64,000 bases of DNA from Salinibacterium hongtaonis. GTDB taxonomy: Bacteria > Actinomycetota > Actinomycetes > Actinomycetales > Microbacteriaceae. The position numbers were made by a program, and so were the translations under genes. Under the pieces are notes generated by a model. It was given only the letters and a program-made list of their open reading frames with translations, did no database searches and was not told where the DNA came from. Positions 16,884-26,016 of this stretch are shown here, one piece after another (positions within the stretch are counted from its first letter, which is position 1; each line of letters opens with the position of its first letter). Where the stretch lies: contig NZ_CP026951.1 of NCBI RefSeq assembly GCF_003065485.1, positions 2,170,001-2,234,000 of the forward strand, given 5' to 3'.

Positions 16884-19241
16884 GTGACCAGTGAAGTCGG
16901 GACTCGTCCCCTATGGCACGACACCACAATGCCCGCCCCGGCACGAGTCGCCGCCCTCATGGCGGAGATGACGCTCGAGGAGAAGGTCGCCCAGCTCTAC
17001 GGGGTTTGGGTCGGCGCCTCGGCCGAGGGCGGTGAGGTGGCTCCGCATCAACACGACATGACCGACAGCGTGGATCTGGATGCCCTCCTGCCGCTGGGCC
17101 TCGGCCAGCTGACCCGACCCTTTGGGACCGCGCCGGTCGATCCGGCACTCGGCGCACTTTCACTCGTGCGCACCCAGGAACGCATCGTGGCGGGCAGCCG
17201 ACTGGGCATCCCCGCAGTTGCTCATGAAGAATGCCTCGCTGGCTTCGCCGCCTGGGGCGCAACCGCCTACCCCGTGCCGCTCTCGTGGGGGGCGAGCTTC
17301 GACCCCGAACTGGTAAAACGGATGGCGCGGCGCATCGGCGATGACATGCGCTCGGTGGGAATTCACCAGGGCCTCGCCCCCGTGCTCGATGTCGTGCGTG
17401 ACGCCCGGTGGGGCCGCGTTGAGGAGACTATCGGTGAGGACCCGTTCCTCGTGGGTACGATCGCGACGGCCTATGTGCAGGGCCTTGAATCGGCTGGCAT
17501 CGTGGCGACCCTCAAACACTTTGTCGGCTATTCCGCCTCCCGAGCCGGTCGCAATCTCGCACCGGTCTCCATTGGCTCCCGTGAACTCGCCGATGTTCTG
17601 CTCCCCCCCTTCGAGATGGCGGTCAGGGAGAGCGGGGTGCGCAGCGTGATGAACGCCTATACCGACATCGACGGCGTGCCCTCTGCTGCGGATCGCGGAC
17701 TGCTCACCGGTCTGCTCCGCGACACCTGGGGCTTCGACGGCACGGTCGTGGCCGACTATTTTGCCGTGGGGTTTCTCATGCTTCTCCACGGCGTTGCCGA
17801 AACCTGGGCGGATGCCGCTGCCGCGGCCCTCGAAGCCGGAATCGATGTGGAGCTGCCGACCGTCAAGGCCTATGGCGAGCCCCTGGTCGAGGCGATCCGG
17901 GAGGGCAGGGTCGACGAGAAGCTCGTCGATGGCGCGCTCAGGCGTGTTCTGCTGCAGAAGCTCCAGCTGGGGCTTCTCGACCCCGGGTGGAGCGCCGTGC
18001 CCTCGGCCCTCGCCGGCATGGACCTGAGCGACCCCGCTCACGTGCGCGCACGCGTGCAACTCGACGGCGAAGATAACCGCGAGTTGGCCCGCGAACTGGC
18101 CGAGCGCGCAATCGTGTTGCTGCGCAACGATGGCACTCTGCCTCTCGCCTCCCCTCGCCGCATCGCCGTGATCGGCCCCAATGCCGACGACCCCTATGCC
18201 GTTCTCGGCTGCTACTCGTTCCCGAGTCATGTCGGTGCCCTGCATCCCGACAGCCCCGTTGGAATCGTGCTGCCGACGCTGCTGGAGAGCCTGCGCACGG
18301 AGTTTGCGGATGCCGCAATCGAGCACGCGCTCGGCACGAGCATCGACGGGGGCGAGACCGATGGCATCGCCGCAGCCGTGGAGGCAGCACGTCACGCGGA
18401 CGTCGTAGTGCTTGCCCTGGGCGACCGCGCCGGGCTCTTTGGCCGAGGCACGAGCGGCGAGGGCTGCGACGCACCGTCGCTCGAGCTGCCGGGGGCGCAG
18501 CAGCAGCTCCTCGACGCCGTGCTCGCGTGCGGAACTCCCACCGTCGTCACTCTGCTTGCCGGGCGCCCCTATGCGCTCGGGCGCGCAGTCACGGATGCGG
18601 CGGCGATCGTTCAAAGCTTTTTCGCCGGGGAGGAGGGCACCGGGGCGATCGCCGGCGTGCTGAGCGGCCGCGTCAACCCCAGCGGTCGGCTGCCCGTGAG
18701 CGTGCCGGCTCAGCCCGGCGCTCAGCCGAGCACCTACCTGGCCTCGCCTCTTGCCCGCACCAGCGGTGTCTCGACCATCGACCCCACGGCGGCGTTCCCC
18801 TTCGGACATGGAATCGGCTACACGCGCTTTCGCTGGGACCAGCCGGAAGCATCGGTCGCGGAGCTTTCGACCGACGGTGCCGTGGAGGTTTCGCTCCGCG
18901 TGACCAACGAGGGAGACCGCACAGGCGACGAGATCGTGCAGCTTTATCTGCATGATCCCGTTGCGAGCGTGGTACGACCCGTGCAGAGATTGGTCGGGTA
19001 TTCGCGGCTCACACTCGACGCCGGGCAGAGCGCGCGCGTGCGCTTCACAGTGTCGGCCGATCTCGCAAGCTTCACAGGGCTCACGGGCGAGCGAATCGTC
19101 GAGCCCGGCCTGATCGAGCTGGGATTCGGGCGGTCGAGTGGCGACATCCCGCACTCGCTCGGGGTGACGCTTACCGGTGCCGTTCGGGTCGTCGACCATC
19201 GCCGCACGCTTCGCCCCGGCATCTCAGTGGAGCGGGGCTAA
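16884..19241 (+). CDS. GH3 beta-xylosidase/beta-glucosidase, intracellular (BxlA-like)
   Basis: Removes xylose or glucose from the non-reducing end of imported beta-oligosaccharides. The 785-residue protein has the GH3 order: an N-terminal TIM barrel (to about 330; LAPVLDVVRDARWGRVEE, KHFVGYSASRAGRN), the nucleophile Asp291 in VVADYFAV, a GH3_C alpha/beta sandwich (about 400-620; AIVLLRNDGTLPL, GRGTSGEGCD) and a C-terminal fibronectin-like domain (VSLRVTNEGDRTGDEIVQLY). No signal peptide is present. GTG at 16884 is preceded by AGGAA. Its place at the end of the xylobiose-type transporter operon favours beta-xylosidase, but GH3 sequences alone do not settle specificity. Confidence 0.9.
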   Translation: MTSEVGTRPLWHDTTMPAPARVAALMAEMTLEEKVAQLYGVWVGASAEGGEVAPHQHDMTDSVDLDALLPLGLGQLTRPFGTAPVDPALGALSLVRTQERIVAGSRLGIPAVAHEECLAGFAAWGATAYPVPLSWGASFDPELVKRMARRIGDDMRSVGIHQGLAPVLDVVRDARWGRVEETIGEDPFLVGTIATAYVQGLESAGIVATLKHFVGYSASRAGRNLAPVSIGSRELADVLLPPFEMAVRESGVRSVMNAYTDIDGVPSAADRGLLTGLLRDTWGFDGTVVADYFAVGFLMLLHGVAETWADAAAAALEAGIDVELPTVKAYGEPLVEAIREGRVDEKLVDGALRRVLLQKLQLGLLDPGWSAVPSALAGMDLSDPAHVRARVQLDGEDNRELARELAERAIVLLRNDGTLPLASPRRIAVIGPNADDPYAVLGCYSFPSHVGALHPDSPVGIVLPTLLESLRTEFADAAIEHALGTSIDGGETDGIAAAVEAARHADVVVLALGDRAGLFGRGTSGEGCDAPSLELPGAQQQLLDAVLACGTPTVVTLLAGRPYALGRAVTDAAAIVQSFFAGEEGTGAIAGVLSGRVNPSGRLPVSVPAQPGAQPSTYLASPLARTSGVSTIDPTAAFPFGHGIGYTRFRWDQPEASVAELSTDGAVEVSLRVTNEGDRTGDEIVQLYLHDPVASVVRPVQRLVGYSRLTLDAGQSARVRFTVSADLASFTGLTGERIVEPGLIELGFGRSSGDIPHSLGVTLTGAVRVVDHRRTLRPGISVERG

Positions 19242-19245
19242 TCGG

Positions 19246-20265
19246 TCAGCGGGCGAGGGCGGCCGTGCTCTCGCGCACCACGAGACTCGTGGCAAGATCC
19301 ATGCGCGGCGGGCTCGCGAGCTGCCCCTCGCTCAGGCGGATGACGAGCCGCGTGGCCTCCTTGGCCATCTCCATAAGGGGCTGATGCACCGTGGTGAGTC
19401 GAGGGCTCACCCAGCTTGCGAGTGGGATGTCGTCGTAGCCCACGACCGAGAGGTCGTCTGGCACCCGCATCCCGAGCGTGCGGGCCGTCTCCAGAACCCC
19501 GAGCGCCTGCAGGTCACTGCCCGCGAAGATCGCCGTAGGCGGTTCGTCGAGCGCTAGCAGGTCGGCCGCATGGCGCGCGCCGCCTGTGAGGTGAAAGTCG
19601 CCAAAGCGGATCCACTCTTCGCGGATCGGCAGGCCAGCGGCGTTCATAGCGGAACGGTAGCCGTCGATGCGCGCGAGGGAGCACATCATGTCTTCGGGTC
19701 CCGTAATGGCGGCAATGCGGCGGTGCCCGAGTTCGATCAAGTGCCGAACGGCCGCAAGGCCCCCTGCCCAGTTAGCCGAGCCGACCGCTGGCACGTCGGG
19801 CGACGGATCGCCGGCCGGATCCACAATGACAAAGGGGATGCTGCGCGCGGCAAGGGCGGACCGAAACTGTTCGGGCAGATCGGAGAAGACGAGCACGACT
19901 CCGACCGGACGGCGGCTGAGTACGCCCTCAAGCCACTCTGACCCGGGAGCGTGACGGGTTCCGCTCTCGGTGAGCACAACGCTCATGCCCCTCTCTGAGG
20001 CCACGCTTTCCACCCCGCGGATGAGCTCCATCGACCAGGCGCTTTCGAGTTCGTGAAAAACCAGTTCGATGAGTCGCGAGCGCGTGGTGGTTGCGGCACG
20101 GCGCTGATACCCGTTGCGCTCAAGGAGGCTCTCCACGCGGAGGCGAGTCGCTGCTGCGACATCCGGGCGCCCGTTGAGCACTTTGGACGCGGTGGCGAGT
20201 GAGACTCCCGCCTCGGCGGCGAGCGCCGCGAGGGTGACGCGAGGCTCGGTGGGGATGGTTGACAT
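19246..20265 (-). CDS. LacI-family regulator of the xylose locus
   Basis: A 339-residue repressor with helix-turn-helix VTLAALAAEAGVSLATASKV (about 10-29), hinge near residues 55-62, and a type-1 periplasmic-binding sensor domain ending SVVGYDDIPLASWVSPRLTTV. It converges on the GH3 gene (four bases apart) and diverges from xylA. The inverted repeat at 20282-20305 lies 17 bases before its start codon and also precedes xylA, suggesting autoregulation and control of xylAB. The same repeat sits at the xylobiose-type promoter. Ligand assignment to xylose or a xyloside is by context only. Confidence 0.88.
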   Translation of the reverse strand: MSTIPTEPRVTLAALAAEAGVSLATASKVLNGRPDVAAATRLRVESLLERNGYQRRAATTTRSRLIELVFHELESAWSMELIRGVESVASERGMSVVLTESGTRHAPGSEWLEGVLSRRPVGVVLVFSDLPEQFRSALAARSIPFVIVDPAGDPSPDVPAVGSANWAGGLAAVRHLIELGHRRIAAITGPEDMMCSLARIDGYRSAMNAAGLPIREEWIRFGDFHLTGGARHAADLLALDEPPTAIFAGSDLQALGVLETARTLGMRVPDDLSVVGYDDIPLASWVSPRLTTVHQPLMEMAKEATRLVIRLSEGQLASPPRMDLATSLVVRESTAALAR

Positions 20266-20281
20266 GCAACGAGAATAGGCG

Positions 20282-20305
20282 ACTTTCGCACAATTCCTCG
20301 AAAGT
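20282..20305. promoter_or_regulatory. 24-bp inverted-repeat operator shared with 13576-13599
   Basis: Arms ACTTTCG and TCGAAAGT separated so that the whole site spans 24 bp, the same spacing as the site at 13576. It lies between the divergent LacI gene and xylA. Confidence 0.65.
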
Positions 20306-20348
20306 TTTGGTTGGAGTTTCGGAGGCTTCCCTCGCGGGGCATCCTGTT

Positions 20349-20369
20349 ATATGTTGGATAAAACAACAT
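20349..20369 (+). promoter_or_regulatory. xylA extended -10 with overlapping ATGTTG-N7-CAACAT palindrome
   Basis: TGTTATATG gives an extended -10 element (hexamer TATATG at 20349-20354). A perfect six-base inverted repeat, ATGTTG (20351-20356) and CAACAT (20364-20369), overlaps it. This is unrelated in sequence to the 24-bp operator just upstream, so a second regulator, possibly the ROK protein, may act here. Confidence 0.55.
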
Positions 20370-20388
20370 TTACTCGATCGGGAGCATC

Positions 20389-21579
20389 ATGGCAACGAAG
20401 CCCACCTCCGCAGACAAGTTCTCCTTCGGGCTCTGGACCGTCGGTTACAACGGCGCAGACCCGTTCGGCGGCCCCACCCGCGCCGCCCTCGACGTAGTCC
20501 ACGTGGTTGAGAAGCTCACGGAGCTCGGTGCCTACGGTCTCACCTTTCACGACGACGACCTCTTCGCTTTTGGCTCGACCGATGCCGAGCGGCAGGCGCA
20601 GATCGACCGCCTCACCCAGGCCCTCGACGCCACGGGGCTCACGGTGCCCATGGTGACGACCAACCTCTTCTCCGCGCCCGTGTTCAAAGATGGCGGCTTC
20701 ACCTCCAACGACCGCTCCGTTCGCCGCTTCGCGCTGCGCAAAGTTATCCGCAACATCGATCTCGCAGCCGAGCTTGGTGCCAAAACCTTTGTCATGTGGG
20801 GCGGGCGAGAGGGTGCGGAATACGACTCCGCTAAAGACATCCGCAGCGCCCTCTCCCGCTATCGCGAGGCCGTAAACCTGCTGGGCGACTATGTGACCGA
20901 CAAGGGCTACGACATCCGATTCGCGATCGAGCCCAAGCCCAACGAGCCTCGCGGCGACATTCTGCTGCCCACGGTCGGCCACGCAATAGCCTTCATCAAC
21001 ACCCTCGACCGCCCCGAACTCGTCGGGGTGAACCCCGAAGTCGGCCACGAGCAGATGGCGGGGCTCAACTTTGCTGCGGGCATCGCCCAGGCTCTCGACT
21101 GCGGCAAGCTCTTTCACATCGACCTCAATGGCCAACGCGGCATCAAGTACGACCAGGATCTCGTGTTCGGTCACGGCGACCTGCACAATGCATTCGCCCT
21201 CGTGGATCTGCTCGAAAACGGCGGCCCCAATGGCGGCCCCGCCTATGACGGACCCCGCCACTTCGACTACAAGCCCTCCCGCACAGAAGACGAGACAGGC
21301 GTGTGGGATTCGGCTGCGGCGAACATGCGCACGTACCTGCTTCTCAAAGAGCGGGCCGCGGCGTTCCGCGCCGATCCAGAGGTTCACGAGGCACTCGAGG
21401 CGGCCCGCGTCACGGAGCTCGCCCAGCCCACCCTCGGCGAGGGTGAAAGCTATGACGACCTCATCGCCGACCGCGCCGCCTATGAGGACTTCGACCCCGG
21501 CGCCTACTTCGACGGCAAAGGCTTCGGCTTCGTGCGCCTGCAGCAGCTGGCCACCGAGCACCTTATGGGAGCGCGCTAA
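20389..21579 (+). CDS. xylA: Xylose isomerase
   Basis: Converts D-xylose to D-xylulose in the cytoplasm. The 396-residue length fits the short actinobacterial (class I, Streptomyces-type) enzyme. Catalytic and metal residues fall at Streptomyces numbering: His54 and Asp57 in TFHDDD, Glu181 and Lys183 in IEPKPNE, Glu217 and His220 in NPEVGHE, and the metal-binding DLNGQ near 245. GGGAG eight bases before the ATG supports the start. xylB follows after two bases, forming an operon. Confidence 0.98.
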   Translation: MATKPTSADKFSFGLWTVGYNGADPFGGPTRAALDVVHVVEKLTELGAYGLTFHDDDLFAFGSTDAERQAQIDRLTQALDATGLTVPMVTTNLFSAPVFKDGGFTSNDRSVRRFALRKVIRNIDLAAELGAKTFVMWGGREGAEYDSAKDIRSALSRYREAVNLLGDYVTDKGYDIRFAIEPKPNEPRGDILLPTVGHAIAFINTLDRPELVGVNPEVGHEQMAGLNFAAGIAQALDCGKLFHIDLNGQRGIKYDQDLVFGHGDLHNAFALVDLLENGGPNGGPAYDGPRHFDYKPSRTEDETGVWDSAAANMRTYLLLKERAAAFRADPEVHEALEAARVTELAQPTLGEGESYDDLIADRAAYEDFDPGAYFDGKGFGFVRLQQLATEHLMGAR

Positions 21580-21581
21580 GG

Positions 21582-23024
21582 ATGCTCGTCGCGGGAGTCG
21601 ATTCGTCGACCCAAAGCTGCAAGGTCGTCATCCGAGACGCCGCCACGGGGCAACTTGTACGATCTGGTCGCGCACCTCACCCCGACGGCACCGAGGTCGA
21701 CCCGGAAGCATGGTGGCTCGCCCTGCAGCAGGCCGTGGCTGCTGCAGGCGGGCTGAGCGATGTTGCCGCCGTCTCCATCGGCGGGCAGCAGCACGGACTC
21801 ATTGCCCTGGACGACGAGGGCCGCGTCATCCGCCCCGCCCTGCTCTGGAACGACACCCGTAGCGCCGCAGCGGCACGCGCACTGCGGGCCGAACTGGGCG
21901 ATGCCGAGCTTGCCGCCCGCACGGGCAGCGTGCCCGTTGCCTCATTCACCTCGACCAAGCTGCGGTGGCTTCGGGATGCCGAGCCAGCGAACGCCGCCAG
22001 GGTCGCGGCGGTGGCCCTGCCGCACGACTGGCTCACCTGGCGACTTCGCGGCTTTGGCCCGTCGAACCCCAACCTCAGCGAGCTGACGACCGACCGCTCC
22101 GACGCCAGCGGCACGGGGTATTTCTCCCCAACGACAGGCGAATATGACCGCGAGCTGCTCTCGATCGTCCTCGGCCGCCCCGCCATCGCCTCCTCCGGGC
22201 AGGTGATGCTGCCCGCCGTGCTCGCGCCCCACGAATCACGGCGCGTTGCGGTCGGATCGCCCCAGCTTGCGCTGCCCGAATCCCTCATCGTCGGCGGGGG
22301 AGCGGGCGACAACGCGGCAGCGGCCCTCGGCCTCGACGCCCGACCCGGCGATGTGATCGTCTCAATCGGCACGAGCGGAACCGTCTTCGCTGTCTCGCCC
22401 TCCCCCATCGCCGATGCGAGCGGCACCATCGCCGGATTCGCGGATGCCACGGGCGCGTTCCTCCCGCTCGTTGCAACCCTCAACGCCGCGAGGGTGCTCG
22501 ACTCTATTGCCGCGCTGCTGGGTGTCGACCATGCGACCCTCGGCCAGCTTGCGCTGGAGGCGGATGCCGCATCCGGCCCCGTTCTCGTGCCGTGGTTCGA
22601 GGGCGAACGCACGCCGAATCTGCCCACTGCGACGGCAACACTAAGCGGACTCACCCTCGCCTCGACCTCGCGACCCGCGATCGCCCGCGCCGCAATAGAA
22701 GGGATGCTCTGCGGTCTCGCCGATGGACTCGACGCGATGCTCGCCCACGGCCTCTCCGCCCGCCGCGTGTTGCTTATTGGTGGAGCGGCCCAGAACCCCG
22801 CCGTTCACACCATCGCTGCGCAGGTTTTCGGCGTGCCGATCACGGTGCCCATCGAGGGTGAATACGTGGCCGACGGCATGGCCCGCCAGGCCGCATGGGC
22901 ACTCGCGGGAGAGCGGCCCGACTGGCCGGTCGCCGTCACACGCGAGATCCCGGCCGACGGGCGGCCCGAGATTCGCGAGCGCTACGCTCGAGCGCGGGAT
23001 GCGGCGACGACGGCGGTCGAATAG
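21582..23024 (+). CDS. xylB: Xylulokinase
   Basis: Phosphorylates D-xylulose to D-xylulose 5-phosphate with ATP. An FGGY-family kinase of 480 residues: the first actin-like domain starts [15 protein letters not shown] with the phosphate loop, GGQQHGL and LLWNDTRS follow near 67-90, and the catalytic Asp is in [13 protein letters not shown] (about 240). The C-terminal domain has [10 protein letters not shown] and [10 protein letters not shown]. The ATG at 21582 lies two bases after the xylA stop, with GCTAAGG as a weak ribosome site, so coupling to xylA is likely. It converges on the GH51 gene. Confidence 0.96.
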   Translation: MLVAGVDSSTQSCKVVIRDAATGQLVRSGRAPHPDGTEVDPEAWWLALQQAVAAAGGLSDVAAVSIGGQQHGLIALDDEGRVIRPALLWNDTRSAAAARALRAELGDAELAARTGSVPVASFTSTKLRWLRDAEPANAARVAAVALPHDWLTWRLRGFGPSNPNLSELTTDRSDASGTGYFSPTTGEYDRELLSIVLGRPAIASSGQVMLPAVLAPHESRRVAVGSPQLALPESLIVGGGAGDNAAAALGLDARPGDVIVSIGTSGTVFAVSPSPIADASGTIAGFADATGAFLPLVATLNAARVLDSIAALLGVDHATLGQLALEADAASGPVLVPWFEGERTPNLPTATATLSGLTLASTSRPAIARAAIEGMLCGLADGLDAMLAHGLSARRVLLIGGAAQNPAVHTIAAQVFGVPITVPIEGEYVADGMARQAAWALAGERPDWPVAVTREIPADGRPEIRERYARARDAATTAVE

Positions 23025-23094
23025 CTCGCGCTCCCGACGACCCGATGGTGCCCGCTAGGACGATCAGCGCGGCTAGGGCGAGCGGGGGCCAGTG

Positions 23095-24603
23095 TCAGCG
23101 CGCGAGCCCGATCGCGGCCCACGACACGGGCGGCAGGGTCAGGGTGAGGGTGCCATCGTCGAGCACGACATCGTGAAGCGGACGGAGCCCGACTCGATCT
23201 TGTTCTGCGAGTGTGTTCTTGGCATACGGGTCATCATCGTGCAGCAGATGCGCCTCCGAGACGCGGCTCACGCCGAGCCCGCGCACGTCGATCACGATGG
23301 TCGCCGGCTCGCTCACGCTGCGGTTGACCAGAAAGACGGATGCCGCTCCGTCATCCGCCAGCGTCGCCACCGCGTCGACAACATCCGCCATCCCGTACAG
23401 AGCCGTTTCATAGCGATCGCACGTGATGACCGGGCGGATGACGCTCCCCTTGGCCATGCGCGATGTCGTCGAGAACGGAAAGAATGTGGTCTGACGCCAG
23501 GCGGGGCCGCCCGGCTCGGTCATGATCGGGGCGATCACGTTAACCAACTGCGCAAGCGAGGCACTCGCAACGCGGTCGTGGTGCTTGAGCAGAGTGATGA
23601 GCAGGTTGCCGAGAACCACGGCATCGGCAACCGAGTAGACGTCTTCTAACAGTCGGGGCGCGATGGGCCATTCGGTCTCGCTGACCTCGTGGCTCTCGCG
23701 ATGCTCGTCGAGGTACCAGATGTTCCACTCATCGAAGCTCAGCTTCATGGTCTTGCTCGAGTTCTTGGCGAGCTTGACCTCGTCGGCGACGGTGGAGACG
23801 GTGGAGATGAAGTACTCCATGTCGAGCGAGCTGGCGAGAAAGCTGCCGAGGTCGCCGGCCCGCTCCTGATAGTAGGCGTGGCACGAAATGTAATCCACGT
23901 GCTCGTAGGTGTGCTCGAGAACGACCCGCTCCCAGTGCCCGAAGGTGGGCATCGACGAGCTCGAACTGCCGCACACCACAAGCTCGAGGTCACTCTGTGC
24001 CATTCTCATGGCGGCGGCAGTGCGGGCGGCAAGCGAGCCGTAGTCGTCCGCGCTCATAGCGCCGATCTGCCACGGGCCATCCATTTCGTTGCCCAGGCAC
24101 CACATCCGAATGCCGTGCGGCTCGGTGGTGCCGTTGCGAGCGCGCTGGTCACTGAGCTGCGTGCCAGAGGGATGGTTGGCATACTCGAGCAGATCGAGCG
24201 CATCAAGCACTCCCCGCGTGCCCAGGTTTACCGCCATCATGATCTCGCTGCCGGTGAGCTTGGCCCAGCGAGCGAACTCATCGAGCCCTACCTGGTTGGT
24301 CTCCAGCGAGTGCCACGCGAGGTCTCGACGCACCGGCCGCTGATCCCTGGGCCCGACGCCGTCTTGCCAGCGGTAACCCGAGACGAAGTTGCCTCCGGGG
24401 TACCGAATCGTGGTGGTACCGAGCTCGGAGACGAGCTCAACCACGTCGCGGCGAAAGCCGTCTCCATCTGCGGCCGGATGACCGGGCTCGTAGATTCCGT
24501 CATAGACACAGCGGCCGAGGTGCTCCACGAACGCGCCGAAAAGGCGTCGATCGACGCGGGCGACGATCGCGGAACGATCGATCATGAGTGTTGCTTTGGC
24601 CAC
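23095..24603 (-). CDS. GH51 alpha-L-arabinofuranosidase, intracellular
   Basis: Releases L-arabinose from arabinoxylan or arabinan oligomers in the cytoplasm; there is no signal peptide. The 502-residue protein starts with the family pattern RRLFGAFVEHLGRCVYDGIY and IRYPGGNFVSGYRWQDG. The acid/base Glu173 is in WCLGNEMDGPWQ and the nucleophile Glu292 in LSFDEWNIWY. A C-terminal beta-domain follows. GTG at 24603 is chosen because GGAG sits eight bases upstream and the product then matches the normal family length; longer readings add about 70 unrelated residues. It diverges from the ytfQRT-yjfF-type importer, which probably supplies its product or substrates. Confidence 0.94.
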   Translation of the reverse strand: MAKATLMIDRSAIVARVDRRLFGAFVEHLGRCVYDGIYEPGHPAADGDGFRRDVVELVSELGTTTIRYPGGNFVSGYRWQDGVGPRDQRPVRRDLAWHSLETNQVGLDEFARWAKLTGSEIMMAVNLGTRGVLDALDLLEYANHPSGTQLSDQRARNGTTEPHGIRMWCLGNEMDGPWQIGAMSADDYGSLAARTAAAMRMAQSDLELVVCGSSSSSMPTFGHWERVVLEHTYEHVDYISCHAYYQERAGDLGSFLASSLDMEYFISTVSTVADEVKLAKNSSKTMKLSFDEWNIWYLDEHRESHEVSETEWPIAPRLLEDVYSVADAVVLGNLLITLLKHHDRVASASLAQLVNVIAPIMTEPGGPAWRQTTFFPFSTTSRMAKGSVIRPVITCDRYETALYGMADVVDAVATLADDGAASVFLVNRSVSEPATIVIDVRGLGVSRVSEAHLLHDDDPYAKNTLAEQDRVGLRPLHDVVLDDGTLTLTLPPVSWAAIGLAR

Positions 24604-24975
24604 GGCGGCGACTCCTGACTCCACGGTTTCGCGAGTCGGCGGCGCTGCCGTCTCATCGCCCCAGTCAAGCAGTCGACGCGCCGCTGAGGAAGAGCGGATG
24701 TCGCGAGAATCGCCCCGGAACCACCGCCGCCTGGCCGCGCTGTAATGAGAACCCTCACAAGTGGGGGCTCTCTCGCACGTTGTGCCGAGACATTCCCGCG
24801 ACATCGCCGCCACTGCGGCACATAACCGGAGATGCCGCCGTTACCCAACCGTGACAATTTGCCATTGTTAGCGTGAATTGTGAGCGCTAACATTCTGGCA
24901 TCTAGCACGTATTGGTACCCGGGTGTCGCCCGAACCACCACGACAGCGCGGGATCACTGAACAAAGGAGTTTAGG
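24604..24975. promoter_or_regulatory. 372-bp divergent control region, GH51 / ytfQ
   Basis: No gene is seen here. On the plus strand TTGTTA (24865-24870), 17 bp and TAACAT (24888-24893) form a promoter for ytfQ. The LacI-type near-palindrome TGTGAGCGCTAACA (24879-24892) overlaps the -10 box, and a wider repeat TGTTAGCG ... CGCTAACA spans 24866-24892. The part nearest GH51 shows no clear promoter. Confidence 0.65.
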
Positions 24976-25947
24976 TTGATCAAGAAAATTACGGGCCTGG
25001 CGGCAACAGCGGCCTTGCTCATCGCACTCACTGGTTGCGCCGGAGGCGACTCGGGCAGCAGCGGAGAGGGCGACGACAACATCGTCGTCGGCTTCTCGCA
25101 GGTCGGCGCCGAGAGCGGCTGGCGCACCGCCAACACGACCGACATCAAGTCGGCCTTCGAAGACGCCGGCATCGAGCTCAAGTTCTCCGACGCCCAGCAA
25201 AAGCAGGAGAACCAGATCAAGGCCATCCGCAGCTTCATCCAGCAGCAGGTGGATGTCATCGCATTCTCACCCGTCGTTGAATCGGGCTGGGACACCGTGC
25301 TGAAAGAAGCGAAGGATGCTGGCATCCCCGTCGTACTAACAGACAGGGCAGTCGACTCAGAAGACGAATCGCTCTACGTTTCGTTCCTCGGCTCCGACTT
25401 CATCCTCGAGGGAGAGCGCGCGGGAGACTGGGTCAACACGGAGTTCGCCGACACCGATCAGGTCAACATCGTGGAGCTGCAGGGCACGACGGGTGCTGCA
25501 CCGGCCAACGACCGGGCAGAGGGATTCCGTAACGTTGTTACCGACCCCAAGTTCGAGATCATCGCGACGCAGACCGGCGACTTCACGCGCGCAGGCGGCA
25601 AGCAGGTCATGGAGGCGTTCCTCAAGTCAAACCCTGACATCGACCTGGTCTACGCGCACAACGATGACATGGGGCTCGGCGCCATCGAGGCGATCGAAGC
25701 AGCGGGCCTTGTGCCGGGCCAGGACATCAAGATCGTCACGGTCGATGCCGTCAAGGACGGCATGCAGGCGCTGGCCGACGGCAAGATCAACTTCATCGTT
25801 GAATGCTCACCGCTGCTGGGAGCCCAGCTCGTTGAGATCGTGGAGAAGGTCGTCGCCGGCGAAGACGTGGAGAGCCGAATCGTCACAGAGGAGACCACCT
25901 TCACGCAGGAGCAGGCGATCGAGGCCCTGCCCGACCGCCAGTACTAG
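24976..25947 (+). CDS. ytfQ: CUT2 importer substrate-binding lipoprotein, galactofuranose/arabinofuranose type
   Basis: A 323-residue lipid-anchored binding protein of the ribose/galactofuranose (peripla_BP_4) class. Signal peptide with lipobox LIALTGC (about Cys21), then IVVGFSQVGAESGWRTANT, the YtfQ hallmark, and VYAHNDDMGLGAIEAIEAAG. A TTG start at 24976 is supported by AAAGGAG eight bases upstream; no better start exists. It heads a complete CUT2 operon (ATPase, two permeases, LacI). The adjacent GH51 suggests the ligand is a furanose such as L-arabinofuranose rather than galactofuranose, by context. Confidence 0.92.
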   Translation: MIKKITGLAATAALLIALTGCAGGDSGSSGEGDDNIVVGFSQVGAESGWRTANTTDIKSAFEDAGIELKFSDAQQKQENQIKAIRSFIQQQVDVIAFSPVVESGWDTVLKEAKDAGIPVVLTDRAVDSEDESLYVSFLGSDFILEGERAGDWVNTEFADTDQVNIVELQGTTGAAPANDRAEGFRNVVTDPKFEIIATQTGDFTRAGGKQVMEAFLKSNPDIDLVYAHNDDMGLGAIEAIEAAGLVPGQDIKIVTVDAVKDGMQALADGKINFIVECSPLLGAQLVEIVEKVVAGEDVESRIVTEETTFTQEQAIEALPDRQY

Positions 25948-25953
25948 CACGAC

Positions 25954-25986
25954 GGATGCGCCCGACCAGCGAGGTCGGGCGCATCC
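25954..25986 (+). other. Intercistronic hairpin after ytfQ
   Basis: Perfect 14-bp stem GGATGCGCCCGACC / GGTCGGGCGCATCC with loop AGCGA, starting six bases after the ytfQ stop. No T tract; likely stabilises the ytfQ mRNA over the rest of the operon. Confidence 0.85.
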
Positions 25987-26016
25987 CACACCCGCACGGT
26001 CTCAATGAGGAGAATC

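Noticed and set aside
17160-19199. A 679-codon open frame antisense to the GH3 gene
   Set aside because: High-GC shadow frame of a strongly conserved gene; no domain, ribosome site or family resemblance.
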